A stretch of 15,218 nucleotides of DNA from Oscillospiraceae bacterium. Its GTDB lineage: Bacteria > Bacillota > Clostridia > Oscillospirales > Ruminococcaceae. Where the stretch lies: assembly GCA_016303195.1 (NCBI GenBank), contig JAEDMD010000021.1, positions 1 to 15,218 on the forward strand. The letters run 5' to 3'. Below are positions 1-5,821 of this stretch, piece by piece; within the stretch, counting starts at the first letter, position 1, and each line of letters starts with the position of its first letter. A model generated the notes under the pieces. It did no database searches. It had not been told where the DNA came from and saw only the letters and a program-made list of their open reading frames with translations. A program made the translations under genes and the position numbers.

Positions 1-17
1 CAATTCTGCGTGAAAAC

Positions 18-102
18 TTGTAGGGAACGCCGCCCTCGGCGTTCCACAGGTGATATTTTGGGCTGCGGCGAAATGGAACGGCGAGGGCGCCGTTCCCTAC
101 AA
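18..102. repeat. REPIN-like element (inverted pair of GTAG + hairpin arms)
   Basis: Two 28-base arms (18-45 and 75-102) are reverse complements apart from two positions, with about 29 bases between them. Each arm begins TTGTAGGG and is itself a perfect 9-bp hairpin: 24-32 pairs with 37-45 around CCCT, and 75-83 pairs with 88-96 around AGGG. A GTAG tetranucleotide before a palindrome, present as an inverted pair, is the known layout of REP/REPIN elements, which are moved in trans by RAYT (IS200/IS605-like) transposases. No transposase is in the window. The two arm differences are a paired C-G to G-C swap that keeps both stems intact. An open frame runs through this element, but it has no ribosome binding site and follows the repeat, so I do not call it a gene. 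The alternative is an ordinary MITE. Confidence 0.75.
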
Positions 103-187
103 ATTGGGACATCATATATAATCGTTATCCACGACAGCAAAATGTGCGCCACTGCAATTTTGATCCGTCCACGCAGTGGACACCACA

Positions 188-211
188 ATTACGCATTACG
201 CATTACGCATT
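188..211. repeat. Heptamer tandem repeat (ATTACGC x3 plus ATT)
   Basis: Three exact copies of ATTACGC sit at 188-194, 195-201 and 202-208, followed by a partial ATT. Just before them is a 6-bp hairpin, GTCCAC-GCA-GTGGAC (167-181). The string CAGTGGACAC (174-183) followed closely by AATTACG also occurs at 2357-2376. The array lies 13 bases before the promoter of the ABC-F gene. Other intergenic arrays in this window use different units but the same 7-bp period. Confidence 0.8.
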
Positions 212-223
212 GAACAAAAGCCC

Positions 224-252
224 TTGATTAAAGCAGAAAAGTGTGGTATAAT
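224..252 (+). promoter_or_regulatory. Housekeeping sigma-type promoter of the ABC-F gene
   Basis: TTGATT (224-229) and a consensus TATAAT (247-252) are separated by 17 bases. The bases before the -10 are TGG, giving an extended -10 (TGnTATAAT). Initiation near 259 would leave a leader of about 27 bases. The gene's ribosome binding site, AGGAAG (274-279), lies 6 bases before its ATG. Confidence 0.8.
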
Positions 253-285
253 CAACAATGACTATTATGATAAAGGAAGATAAAA

Positions 286-2211
286 ATGCTTGCAAGCCTT
301 ATAAATATAAATAAGTATTACAACGGCAATCAGGTGCTGAACAATGTTTCGCTGACCATCGACGAGAGCGACAAGATAGGTCTGGTGGGCAACAACGGAT
401 GCGGAAAATCCACGCTTCTGAAAATTCTCACAGGCTCAGTCGATCCCGATCGCACCACCGAAAAGGACGGCATCGTTTCACTTGCTTCAAAGACGACTAT
501 CGGCTATCTGGAGCAGATGGGCGGACTTAATTCCGAGAACACCGTCATCGAGGAGATGCGGAGCGTTTTTGCGCCTATACACCGTGCTATCGACCGTCTC
601 CGTGAGATCGAGATAGAAATAGAAATGGGCGATAACTCGTCCGCTGACGAGTATCAGCAGCTTTCCTCATGGGTGGAGGCGAATGACGGCTACAATACCG
701 ATGTGAAGATACGCACCATCCTCAACGGCATGGGCTTCACGGGCGATGATCTGAACCGCACAGTTTCGGGATTCAGCGGCGGCGAAAAGACAAGACTCTG
801 CATTTCCCGACTGCTCCTTGAAGAACCGAATCTCCTCATCCTCGACGAGCCGACCAACCACCTCGATTTCAAGACCATCATGTGGCTGGAGGACTACCTG
901 CGAAGCTACAAGGGCGCTGTCCTGATAGTTTCCCATGACCGTTATTTCCTCGACCGCCTCTGTACATCCATCTGCGAGATAGAGCGTGGCACTCTTACCC
1001 GATATAAGGGCAATTACACCGCTTTTGTCCGTCAGCGTGAGGAGAGCGATGCAAGACGGGAAAAGGAGTACGAGATGCAGCAGAAGCAGATAGCCCAGAT
1101 GGAGGACTATGTTGCGAGGAATCTTGTACGTGCATCCACTACGAAAATGGCGCAGAGCCGCAGAAAACAGCTTGAAAAGATGGAGCGCATAGAAAAGCCG
1201 TTCCATGACACGAAATCAGCGAAGATACGCTTTACATACGGCATTGAGCCGCCCCTTGATGTTCTCAAGGTAAAGGGTGTCGATATTTCCGTGGGCGAGG
1301 GAAGTTCACGTAAAACTCTCGTTGACGAGATAGATTTTGAAGTCCGCAGAGGCGAGAAAATAGGCATTATCGGCGACAACGGCATTGGAAAGTCAACTCT
1401 GCTGAAGATCATACAGGAGAAACTGCCCCATAAGGGACTCGTCCGCTGGAACAGCAATATCAAAATAAGCTATTTCGAGCAGGAAAGCACCAATCTCAAC
1501 AAGGCGCTGACCGTTATGGAGGAACTCCACAGCCGCTATCCGTCGATGTCCGAACTGGAAGTCCGCAGTCTCCTTGCACAGGTGAGACTGGTGGGGGAGA
1601 ATGTTTTCAAGGAAACGGGAGTTATCAGCGGCGGTGAGAGGGCTAAACTCTGCTTTGCGATAATGATGCAGGAGCATGGAAATGTCCTCATCCTCGACGA
1701 GCCGACAAACCATCTCGACCTCAGCTCAAAGGAAGCTATTGAAGAAGCATTGCAGGAATATACGGGAACTGTCATTTTCGTGTCCCATGACCGATATCTG
1801 CTGAGCAAGATCGCAGACAGGCTTATTGAGCTTACCGACGGAAGTTTCCGTGAGCATAACTACGGATTCGAGAAATATCTGGATGTTCTCCGTGATGAGC
1901 AGGCGGAGCAGAAGCGTATCGCCGATGCGGAGAAATTCGCAAAAGCCGCCGAAGCCGCAAAGGAAAAGCAGGTCAAGACCTACCGAAGCAAACAGCAGAG
2001 AAGCGCCGATGCCGCAAGAAAGAACGAAATGCGCCGTCTTGAAAAGGAGATCGACGAATTACAGGCAAAAATAGACGCTCTTTCCGAGGAGATAACCAAA
2101 GAGGAAGTTTACAGCGACTATGAGCTTATGAACAGCAAATGTGCCGAAATAGACGCATTAAAGCAGAAAATGGACGAAAACTTTGAACTCCTCATCGAAA
2201 TGGAAGGATGA
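286..2211 (+). CDS. ABC-F family ATPase (ribosome-associated, Uup/YdiF-like)
   Basis: 641-residue soluble tandem ABC protein with no membrane segments. Domain 1 has Walker A G35-T43, signature FSGGE at 163-167, and Walker B LLILDEPTNHLD with catalytic Glu188. A charged helical interdomain linker (about 245-305, the P-site tRNA interaction motif position) follows. Domain 2 has Walker A G363-T371, signature ISGGE at 447-451, and Walker B with Glu472. A basic, coiled-coil C-terminal extension runs from about 533 to the end. This layout is diagnostic of ABC-F proteins, which act on translating ribosomes and are not transporters. Some protect against ribosome-targeting antibiotics, others are housekeeping translation factors. 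The C-terminal coiled coil resembles Uup/YdiF, and nothing here marks it as a resistance determinant. The ATG at 286 follows AGGAAG and a strong promoter. It appears monocistronic. Confidence 0.93.
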   Translation: MLASLININKYYNGNQVLNNVSLTIDESDKIGLVGNNGCGKSTLLKILTGSVDPDRTTEKDGIVSLASKTTIGYLEQMGGLNSENTVIEEMRSVFAPIHRAIDRLREIEIEIEMGDNSSADEYQQLSSWVEANDGYNTDVKIRTILNGMGFTGDDLNRTVSGFSGGEKTRLCISRLLLEEPNLLILDEPTNHLDFKTIMWLEDYLRSYKGAVLIVSHDRYFLDRLCTSICEIERGTLTRYKGNYTAFVRQREESDARREKEYEMQQKQIAQMEDYVARNLVRASTTKMAQSRRKQLEKMERIEKPFHDTKSAKIRFTYGIEPPLDVLKVKGVDISVGEGSSRKTLVDEIDFEVRRGEKIGIIGDNGIGKSTLLKIIQEKLPHKGLVRWNSNIKISYFEQESTNLNKALTVMEELHSRYPSMSELEVRSLLAQVRLVGENVFKETGVISGGERAKLCFAIMMQEHGNVLILDEPTNHLDLSSKEAIEEALQEYTGTVIFVSHDRYLLSKIADRLIELTDGSFREHNYGFEKYLDVLRDEQAEQKRIADAEKFAKAAEAAKEKQVKTYRSKQQRSADAARKNEMRRLEKEIDELQAKIDALSEEITKEEVYSDYELMNSKCAEIDALKQKMDENFELLIEMEG

Positions 2212-2215
2212 TCTC

Positions 2216-2285
2216 AGAAATCAGAAAGCAGAAAGCAGAGATCAGAAAGCAGAGATCAGAAAGTGGAGATCAGAAAGTAGAAAGC
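2216..2285. repeat. Ten-unit heptamer tandem array
   Basis: Ten consecutive 7-base units, variants of AGAAAGC / AGAGATC / AGAAAGT, begin five bases after the ABC-F stop codon. The period is kept exactly although units differ at one to three positions, with AGAAAGC and AGAGATC units alternating in part. Purine-rich on the plus strand. No hairpin or coding potential is apparent. Confidence 0.85.
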
Positions 2286-2305
2286 AGTAGTGGTATTTGG
2301 TCTGA

Positions 2306-2330
2306 GGACTGCCAAAGGCAGCCCCTACAA
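2306..2330 (-). repeat. Solo REP-like arm
   Basis: Read on the minus strand this is TTGTAGGGGCTGCC, then TTT, then a pairing half, matching the TTGTAGGG-plus-hairpin arms of the two paired elements in the window. The core stem is CTGCC/GGCAG (2309-2313 with 2317-2321) with an AAA loop. No inverted partner lies within about 150 bases. On the plus strand the arm is followed by TTTTTT (2331-2336), so it may contribute to termination after the ABC-F gene, although the T-run starts about ten bases beyond the stem. Confidence 0.65.
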
Positions 2331-2380
2331 TTTTTTGTATTCTGATTTGCGTGGGACAGTGGACACGTAAATTACGAATT

Positions 2381-2405
2381 AAAAAAATTCCATAGGAATT
2401 TTTTT
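2381..2405. terminator. A/T-rich perfect palindrome, possible bidirectional terminator
   Basis: An 11-base arm (seven A, then TTCC) at 2381-2391 is exactly complementary to 2395-2405 (GGAA, then seven T), with an ATA loop. The A-run and T-run would give a U-tract in either direction. It lies between the ABC-F gene and the scfA promoter and could insulate them. Only two G-C pairs stabilise the stem, so termination strength is uncertain. Confidence 0.5.
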
Positions 2406-2415
2406 CATAAAGGTC

Positions 2416-2474
2416 TTGCATTGTATCGGGAAATGTGATATAATGTATTTAATGACTATGCGGAGACGTTCCGC
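2416..2474 (+). promoter_or_regulatory. Extended -10 promoter and short leader of scfA
   Basis: TTGCAT (2416-2421) is 17 bases from TATAAT (2439-2444), which is preceded by TGA to make an extended -10 element. Transcription starting near 2451 would place a small hairpin close to the 5' end: GCGGA (2460-2464) pairs with TCCGC (2470-2474), plus a T-A closing pair. A very strong ribosome binding site, GGAGGA (2485-2490), precedes the scfA ATG by 8 bases. The combination fits a short, highly expressed message. Confidence 0.75.
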
Positions 2475-2498
2475 AAATACCTACGGAGGATAAATAAA

Positions 2499-2636
2499 AT
2501 GAAACATATCAAGACTATCAATAAGGCTAATCTGAAGGAATCTGCTAAGAAGGGCGGCTGCGGCAAGTGCCAGGCTTCATGTCAGTCAGCTTGCAAGACT
2601 TCATGCACAGTTGCTAACCAGAAGTGCGAGAGATAA
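2499..2636 (+). CDS. scfA: SCIFF ribosomal peptide precursor (six cysteines in forty-five)
   Basis: 45 residues, too short for usual ORF cut-offs. It starts MKHIKTINKANLKESAKKGG and carries six cysteines at 21, 24, 28, 32, 36 and 43, matching the near-universal Clostridia SCIFF family (CteA-like). It is the substrate of a radical SAM maturase that forms a thioether. In studied homologues Cys32 is linked to the alpha carbon of Thr37, and both residues are present here at those numbers. The basic N-terminal half acts as leader and recognition region in the family. The role of the mature peptide is not established. The maturase lies 909 bases downstream instead of adjacent, because another gene sits between them. 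Confidence 0.95.
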   Translation: MKHIKTINKANLKESAKKGGCGKCQASCQSACKTSCTVANQKCER

Positions 2637-2656
2637 TCACATTTCAGCACAAAGCC

Positions 2657-2688
2657 GAGGCAGTATGAAAATGCTGCCTCTATTTTTT
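2657..2688 (+). terminator. Intrinsic terminator after scfA
   Basis: A 10-bp stem (2657-2666 with 2671-2680, one G-T wobble) closed by a GAAA tetraloop is followed by TATTTTTT. It begins 21 bases after the scfA stop. It should end or strongly attenuate transcription, giving a short peptide message and little read-through into downstream genes. Confidence 0.9.
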
Positions 2689-2735
2689 GCAAAAATATTT
2701 TCTTCAACCTGATAATATTCTTATGGAGTGATAAT

Positions 2736-3524
2736 ATGAAAATAATTACTTCTGAATTACTGGAAATGTCATATGATGAGTTGATTGAATATTTTATAAA
2801 GAAGAACGGTCAACCAGAGCATGATTATTTTCACACAGAGGAATGTAGGTCTGTTCATGAAAAAAATTCCCGAACAAAAGAGGGGTTAGAGATTCATCAT
2901 ATTGATGAGAATAAATATGCATTATTATCGTCAAAAGAATCTGCTAAAATGCATCCATATGAGTGTCAAAAGGCTGTAAGACTTGTTTATGTTAATGTAT
3001 TAGAACATTTATTATTGCATATTAAAATATATGAAGAAGAATGCCAAAAATTTGTAAAAACAGGAAAACACCCTAAACTCGGAATAATAGGAGTATACTT
3101 TTTATCAAACCGAATTAATGGATATTTTTCAAAAGAATCGCCACCTGAAGGGTGGCATAAAAATATGTTTAACGCAATTAAAGAAAATTATGACGATTTT
3201 GTAAAAGAACTGTTATATCATTTAAATGTTAAACGCAATTACTTTAAAAATAAAAATTGGCGCTTGTATAATGAAATCAAGACGCTTTCAAAAATACAAA
3301 ACGGAAATGTTGATAAGAATTTGTTTAAGCTATTGTTAAAAGAAAATGCGGATATTTTCCCTTTTTATGTTGGAGATTGTGTTTATCATGATAAATTTGG
3401 AAAAGGCAAAGTGCTACATATTGGTTTTATTAAAAAAGATGATTATGTTATATATGAAATTGATTTTGAGGAATGTGGTAAAAAGTATATAGCGGCTATT
3501 TATCAAGGAATGAGAAGAGTTTAA
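2736..3524 (+). CDS. HNH-like protein with C-terminal PcrA/UvrD-type Tudor-like domain
   Basis: 262 residues. The N-terminal half has an HNH-like signature: LEIHHIDE with His54-His55, then LVYVNVLEHLLLHIKI with Asn87, His91 and His95, resembling phage and homing HNH nucleases of the EHxxxH type. The C-terminal 50 residues (about 211-262), GDCVYHDKFGKGKV then EIDFEECGKKYI, resemble the Tudor-like tail of PcrA/UvrD helicases, which in PcrA contacts RNA polymerase. The middle is helical, basic and unrecognised. A good GGAG (2725-2728) lies 7 bases before the ATG; a weak promoter (TTGCAA 2687, GATAAT 2711) may overlap the scfA terminator tail. Sampled lines are about 25-33% GC against roughly 50% in scfB, suggesting recent acquisition. 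It ends 21 bases before scfB. Function is unknown; DNA cleavage is a prediction. Confidence is for a real gene with these domain matches. Confidence 0.75.
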   Translation: MKIITSELLEMSYDELIEYFIKKNGQPEHDYFHTEECRSVHEKNSRTKEGLEIHHIDENKYALLSSKESAKMHPYECQKAVRLVYVNVLEHLLLHIKIYEEECQKFVKTGKHPKLGIIGVYFLSNRINGYFSKESPPEGWHKNMFNAIKENYDDFVKELLYHLNVKRNYFKNKNWRLYNEIKTLSKIQNGNVDKNLFKLLLKENADIFPFYVGDCVYHDKFGKGKVLHIGFIKKDDYVIYEIDFEECGKKYIAAIYQGMRRV

Positions 3525-3545
3525 TATTAGGAGGAATTTTATATA

Positions 3546-4913
3546 ATGATACATAAGTACAAGCTCAACGGCTTCAATATAGTTCTGGATGTCAACAGCG
3601 GCGGTGTTCATCTGGTGGACGAGCTGACCTACGATCTCCTCGATATCATCGAGCCGCCATTTGAGGAAAAATGTCCTCAGCAGGTCATCGACCGTCTCTC
3701 CGACAAGTACCCTGCCGAGGAAATAAGCACCTGTTATGACGAGATCGCAGAGCTTTACAATGACAAGATCCTCTTTTCCGAGGACGATTATGAGAAGTAT
3801 GCAAAGTATTCCGTTGCTTCACCTGTAAAGGCAATGTGCCTGAATATCGCACATGACTGCCAGCTCAGATGTAAGTACTGCTTCGCTTCAACAGGCGATT
3901 TCGGCAAGGGACGCAAGCTGATGTCTCTTGAAACAGGCAAGCACGCAATTGACTTCCTCCTCGAAAATTCGGGCGACAGACCGAATCTGGAGCTTGACTT
4001 CTTCGGCGGTGAGCCACTGATGAACTTCAAGGTGGTAAAGCAGATAGTTGAGTACGCAAGAAGCCGTGAAAAGGAATTCAACAAGAAATTCCGCTTCACC
4101 ATCACCACAAACGGACTGCTTCTGGATGACGAGAAGATAGATTTCATCAATAAGGAAATGTCCAACGTTGTCCTCTCCATCGACGGAAGAAAGGAAGTCA
4201 ATGACTATTTCCGAGTTCTTCCAAACGGTCAGGGATGCTATGATATGATAATCCCCAAGTACAAAAAGCTGGTCGAGGGCAGAGGCGACAAGGAATACTA
4301 TGTAAGAGGAACATTCACCAACCGCAACAAGGATTTCAGCAATGACGTTTTTGCGCTGTATGAAGCAGGATTCGACCAGATATCCGTTGAGCCTGTTGTG
4401 GGCGATTCCGACGAGTATGCTCTCACAATGGAGGATATCCCTGAGATATTCAAGGAATATGAGCATCTTGCCGACCGTATTATTGAAAACGAGAAGAACG
4501 GAAAGAAGTTCAATTTCTTCCATTTCATGATCGACCTCGATCAAGGCCCTTGCGCTATCAAGCGTCTGAGAGGATGCGGATGCGGAAATGACTACGTTGC
4601 CATCACTCCCGACGGTGATATTTTCCCATGTCACCAGTTTGTAGGAATTGACGAGTACAAGATGGGCAACATCGACGAGGGCACTTTCGATCAGGAGATG
4701 AAAGCAGATTTCGCACAGGCGCACGTTTATTCAAAGCCTGAGTGCCGTGAATGCTGGGCAAAGTTCTATTGCAGCGGTGGATGCAATGCCAATAATTACC
4801 AGTATGAAGGCGATATCCGCAAGGCTCACAAGATATCATGCGAGCTTGAAAAGAAGCGTCTTGAATGTGCTATAATGCTCAAAGCAATGCGTATGTACGG
4901 CGATGCTGAATAA
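3546..4913 (+). CDS. scfB: SCIFF radical SAM maturase (thioether-forming)
   Basis: 455 residues. An N-terminal peptide-binding (RRE-like) region of about 90 residues precedes the radical SAM core, whose CX3CX2C motif is Cys105, Cys109, Cys112 (CQLRCKYC) and binds the [4Fe-4S] cluster that cleaves S-adenosylmethionine. FFGGEPL follows at the SAM-contact position. The C-terminal SPASM domain has Cys336, Cys344, Cys346 and Cys362, then CX2CX5CX3C at 400, 403, 409 and 413, and a final Cys432, enough for two auxiliary Fe-S clusters. The enzyme abstracts hydrogen from a Thr of ScfA and links it to a Cys sulfur. AGGAGG (3529-3534) lies 11 bases before ATG. The terminator after scfA and the intervening gene mean it depends on read-through or on a promoter within or before the AT-rich gene. 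Confidence 0.95.
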   Translation: MIHKYKLNGFNIVLDVNSGGVHLVDELTYDLLDIIEPPFEEKCPQQVIDRLSDKYPAEEISTCYDEIAELYNDKILFSEDDYEKYAKYSVASPVKAMCLNIAHDCQLRCKYCFASTGDFGKGRKLMSLETGKHAIDFLLENSGDRPNLELDFFGGEPLMNFKVVKQIVEYARSREKEFNKKFRFTITTNGLLLDDEKIDFINKEMSNVVLSIDGRKEVNDYFRVLPNGQGCYDMIIPKYKKLVEGRGDKEYYVRGTFTNRNKDFSNDVFALYEAGFDQISVEPVVGDSDEYALTMEDIPEIFKEYEHLADRIIENEKNGKKFNFFHFMIDLDQGPCAIKRLRGCGCGNDYVAITPDGDIFPCHQFVGIDEYKMGNIDEGTFDQEMKADFAQAHVYSKPECRECWAKFYCSGGCNANNYQYEGDIRKAHKISCELEKKRLECAIMLKAMRMYGDAE

Positions 4914-4918
4914 TACCA

Positions 4919-5048
4919 TATTACGTAGGGACGGCCATTGGCCGTCCTTTGTTTTTTAATGAATAAAGAATAATTGCGGTGTCCTCTTACTGGGAAAGAT
5001 TTAGATTTGGATGATCCGAGGACGGCCAATGGCCGTCCCTACATAATA
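4919..5048. repeat. REPIN-like element downstream of scfB
   Basis: Arms at 4919-4947 and 5020-5048 are inverted copies over 29 bases with one mismatch, and the inner 23 bases (4925-4947 and 5020-5042) match perfectly. Each arm reads GTAGG followed by an 8-bp hairpin, GGACGGCC / GGCCGTCC. The unit type is the same as the element near the window start, with a different stem sequence. It begins 6 bases after the scfB stop. The interior holds two heptamers, GAATAAA and GAATAAT, at 4961-4974. Confidence 0.8.
4929..4957 (+). terminator. Intrinsic terminator of scfB formed by the REPIN left arm
   Basis: GGACGGCC (4929-4936) and GGCCGTCC (4940-4947) form an 8-bp G/C-rich stem with an ATT loop, followed directly by TTTGTTTTTT. 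It is a convincing intrinsic terminator and at the same time one arm of the repeat element. Confidence 0.8.
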
Positions 5049-5249
5049 GCACTTGTGCTTTTTGGATGATATGCACTAACGACTAACGATTTACAGCTAT
5101 CGAAATATGCAATCATACAAAAGAGAAGAAATAATGCAGCACTTTGAGCGTTTCGCCCGACTATTGTTTATGAAAAGCGAAACACGATCAACATTACCGA
5201 GTGCGCATAAGTATTGTACGATTGATTCGACTTCCGGGAGGTAAAGCCA
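5049..5249 (+). promoter_or_regulatory. Leader region of the sigma operon, no clear promoter
   Basis: Contains two exact ACTAACG heptamers (5075-5088) followed by ATTTACA, which overlaps a possible -35, TTTACA (5090-5095), with no good -10. A 7-bp inverted repeat, GTTTCGC (5150-5156) and GCGAAAC (5177-5183), has a 20-base loop and could be an operator or leader hairpin. A 45-codon open frame (5107-5244) ends 5 bases before the sigma ATG and spans the sigma ribosome binding site GGGAGG (5236-5241). It has no good binding site of its own, so I do not call it a gene. An autoregulated ECF promoter may lie here but I cannot identify one. Confidence 0.35.
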
Positions 5250-5810
5250 ATGACCGCTAAGGAAATAAATGATCTTATGCGAAGATCGCCTGACGAGGCG
5301 TACCGTGCCCTGCTGAAAGAGTTGGGGCGCTACGTCTATGTCATAGTATTCAACAAACTCAGAAGCTGTGGAACTAACGAGGATATCGAAGAATGTGTCA
5401 GCGATGTTTTCGCAGAATTGTTCGTTGCTGTTGAGGACGGGGGAGTGAATGACCCGAAAAAACTTGCAGGTGCTATTGCGAAGCGCCGTGCAGTTGACCA
5501 TTTCCGCAGACTTACCACAAACGGCAGAAATACTGTATCCGTTGACGACGAGGAGTTCCCTGAGATCGCAGGACAGTTTGACGTTGAGGAAATGTCCGAC
5601 AGCAGCGAGATGAGACGGATACTGCTGAGGGAGATAAATTCTCTCGGTGAGCCTGATTCCACTATACTTATGCAGAAATTCTACTACAACAAAACGTCTG
5701 CCGAAATCGCAGAAACCGTAAGAATGACAGCTTCAACAGTGCGTTCAAGGTGTACGAGGGCGATGGAGCGTCTGAGGACATCACTTTCGGCAGCAGGCAT
5801 AACAAGATAG
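5250..5810 (+). CDS. ECF-type RNA polymerase sigma factor (sigma-70 family)
   Basis: 186 residues, the usual ECF size, with regions 2 and 4 only. Region 2 spans about 19-90, with a -10-recognition-like stretch AIAKRRAVDHFRR. Region 4 spans about 121-178, with the helix-turn-helix around NKTSAEIAETVRMTASTVRS and a basic end, CTRAMERLRTSL. An acidic linker (about 98-120) separates them. It directs core polymerase to a dedicated promoter set, unknown here. GGGAGG lies 8 bases before the ATG. Its partner gene starts 11 bases after its stop, the classic ECF / anti-sigma arrangement, so the regulon probably responds to an envelope or extracellular signal. Confidence 0.9.
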   Translation: MTAKEINDLMRRSPDEAYRALLKELGRYVYVIVFNKLRSCGTNEDIEECVSDVFAELFVAVEDGGVNDPKKLAGAIAKRRAVDHFRRLTTNGRNTVSVDDEEFPEIAGQFDVEEMSDSSEMRRILLREINSLGEPDSTILMQKFYYNKTSAEIAETVRMTASTVRSRCTRAMERLRTSLSAAGITR

Positions 5811-5821
5811 GGGGCAGGGCT

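Noticed and set aside
10..213. 67-residue plus-strand frame at the window start
   Set aside because: It runs through the inverted repeat and heptamer array, has no ribosome binding site and looks like translated repeat DNA.
667..1206. 179-residue minus-strand frame inside the ABC-F gene
   Set aside because: Antisense shadow across conserved ABC motifs, with no start signals or recognisable domain.
286..2211. Antibiotic resistance ABC-F
   Set aside because: Family membership is clear, but nothing in the linker or the neighbours distinguishes a resistance protein from a housekeeping ABC-F factor.
2216..2285. CRISPR-like array
   Set aside because: Units are contiguous heptamers with no spacers, far below CRISPR repeat length, and no cas genes are present.
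3888..4724. 278-residue minus-strand frame inside scfB
   Set aside because: It is an antisense shadow of a clearly coding radical SAM gene, and its composition follows the third-codon pattern of the plus strand.
5750..5821. Upstream ATG extending the anti-sigma gene by 24 codons
   Set aside because: It would overlap the sigma gene by 61 bases out of frame. The ATG at 5822 begins a sensible cytoplasmic N-terminus just after the sigma stop.
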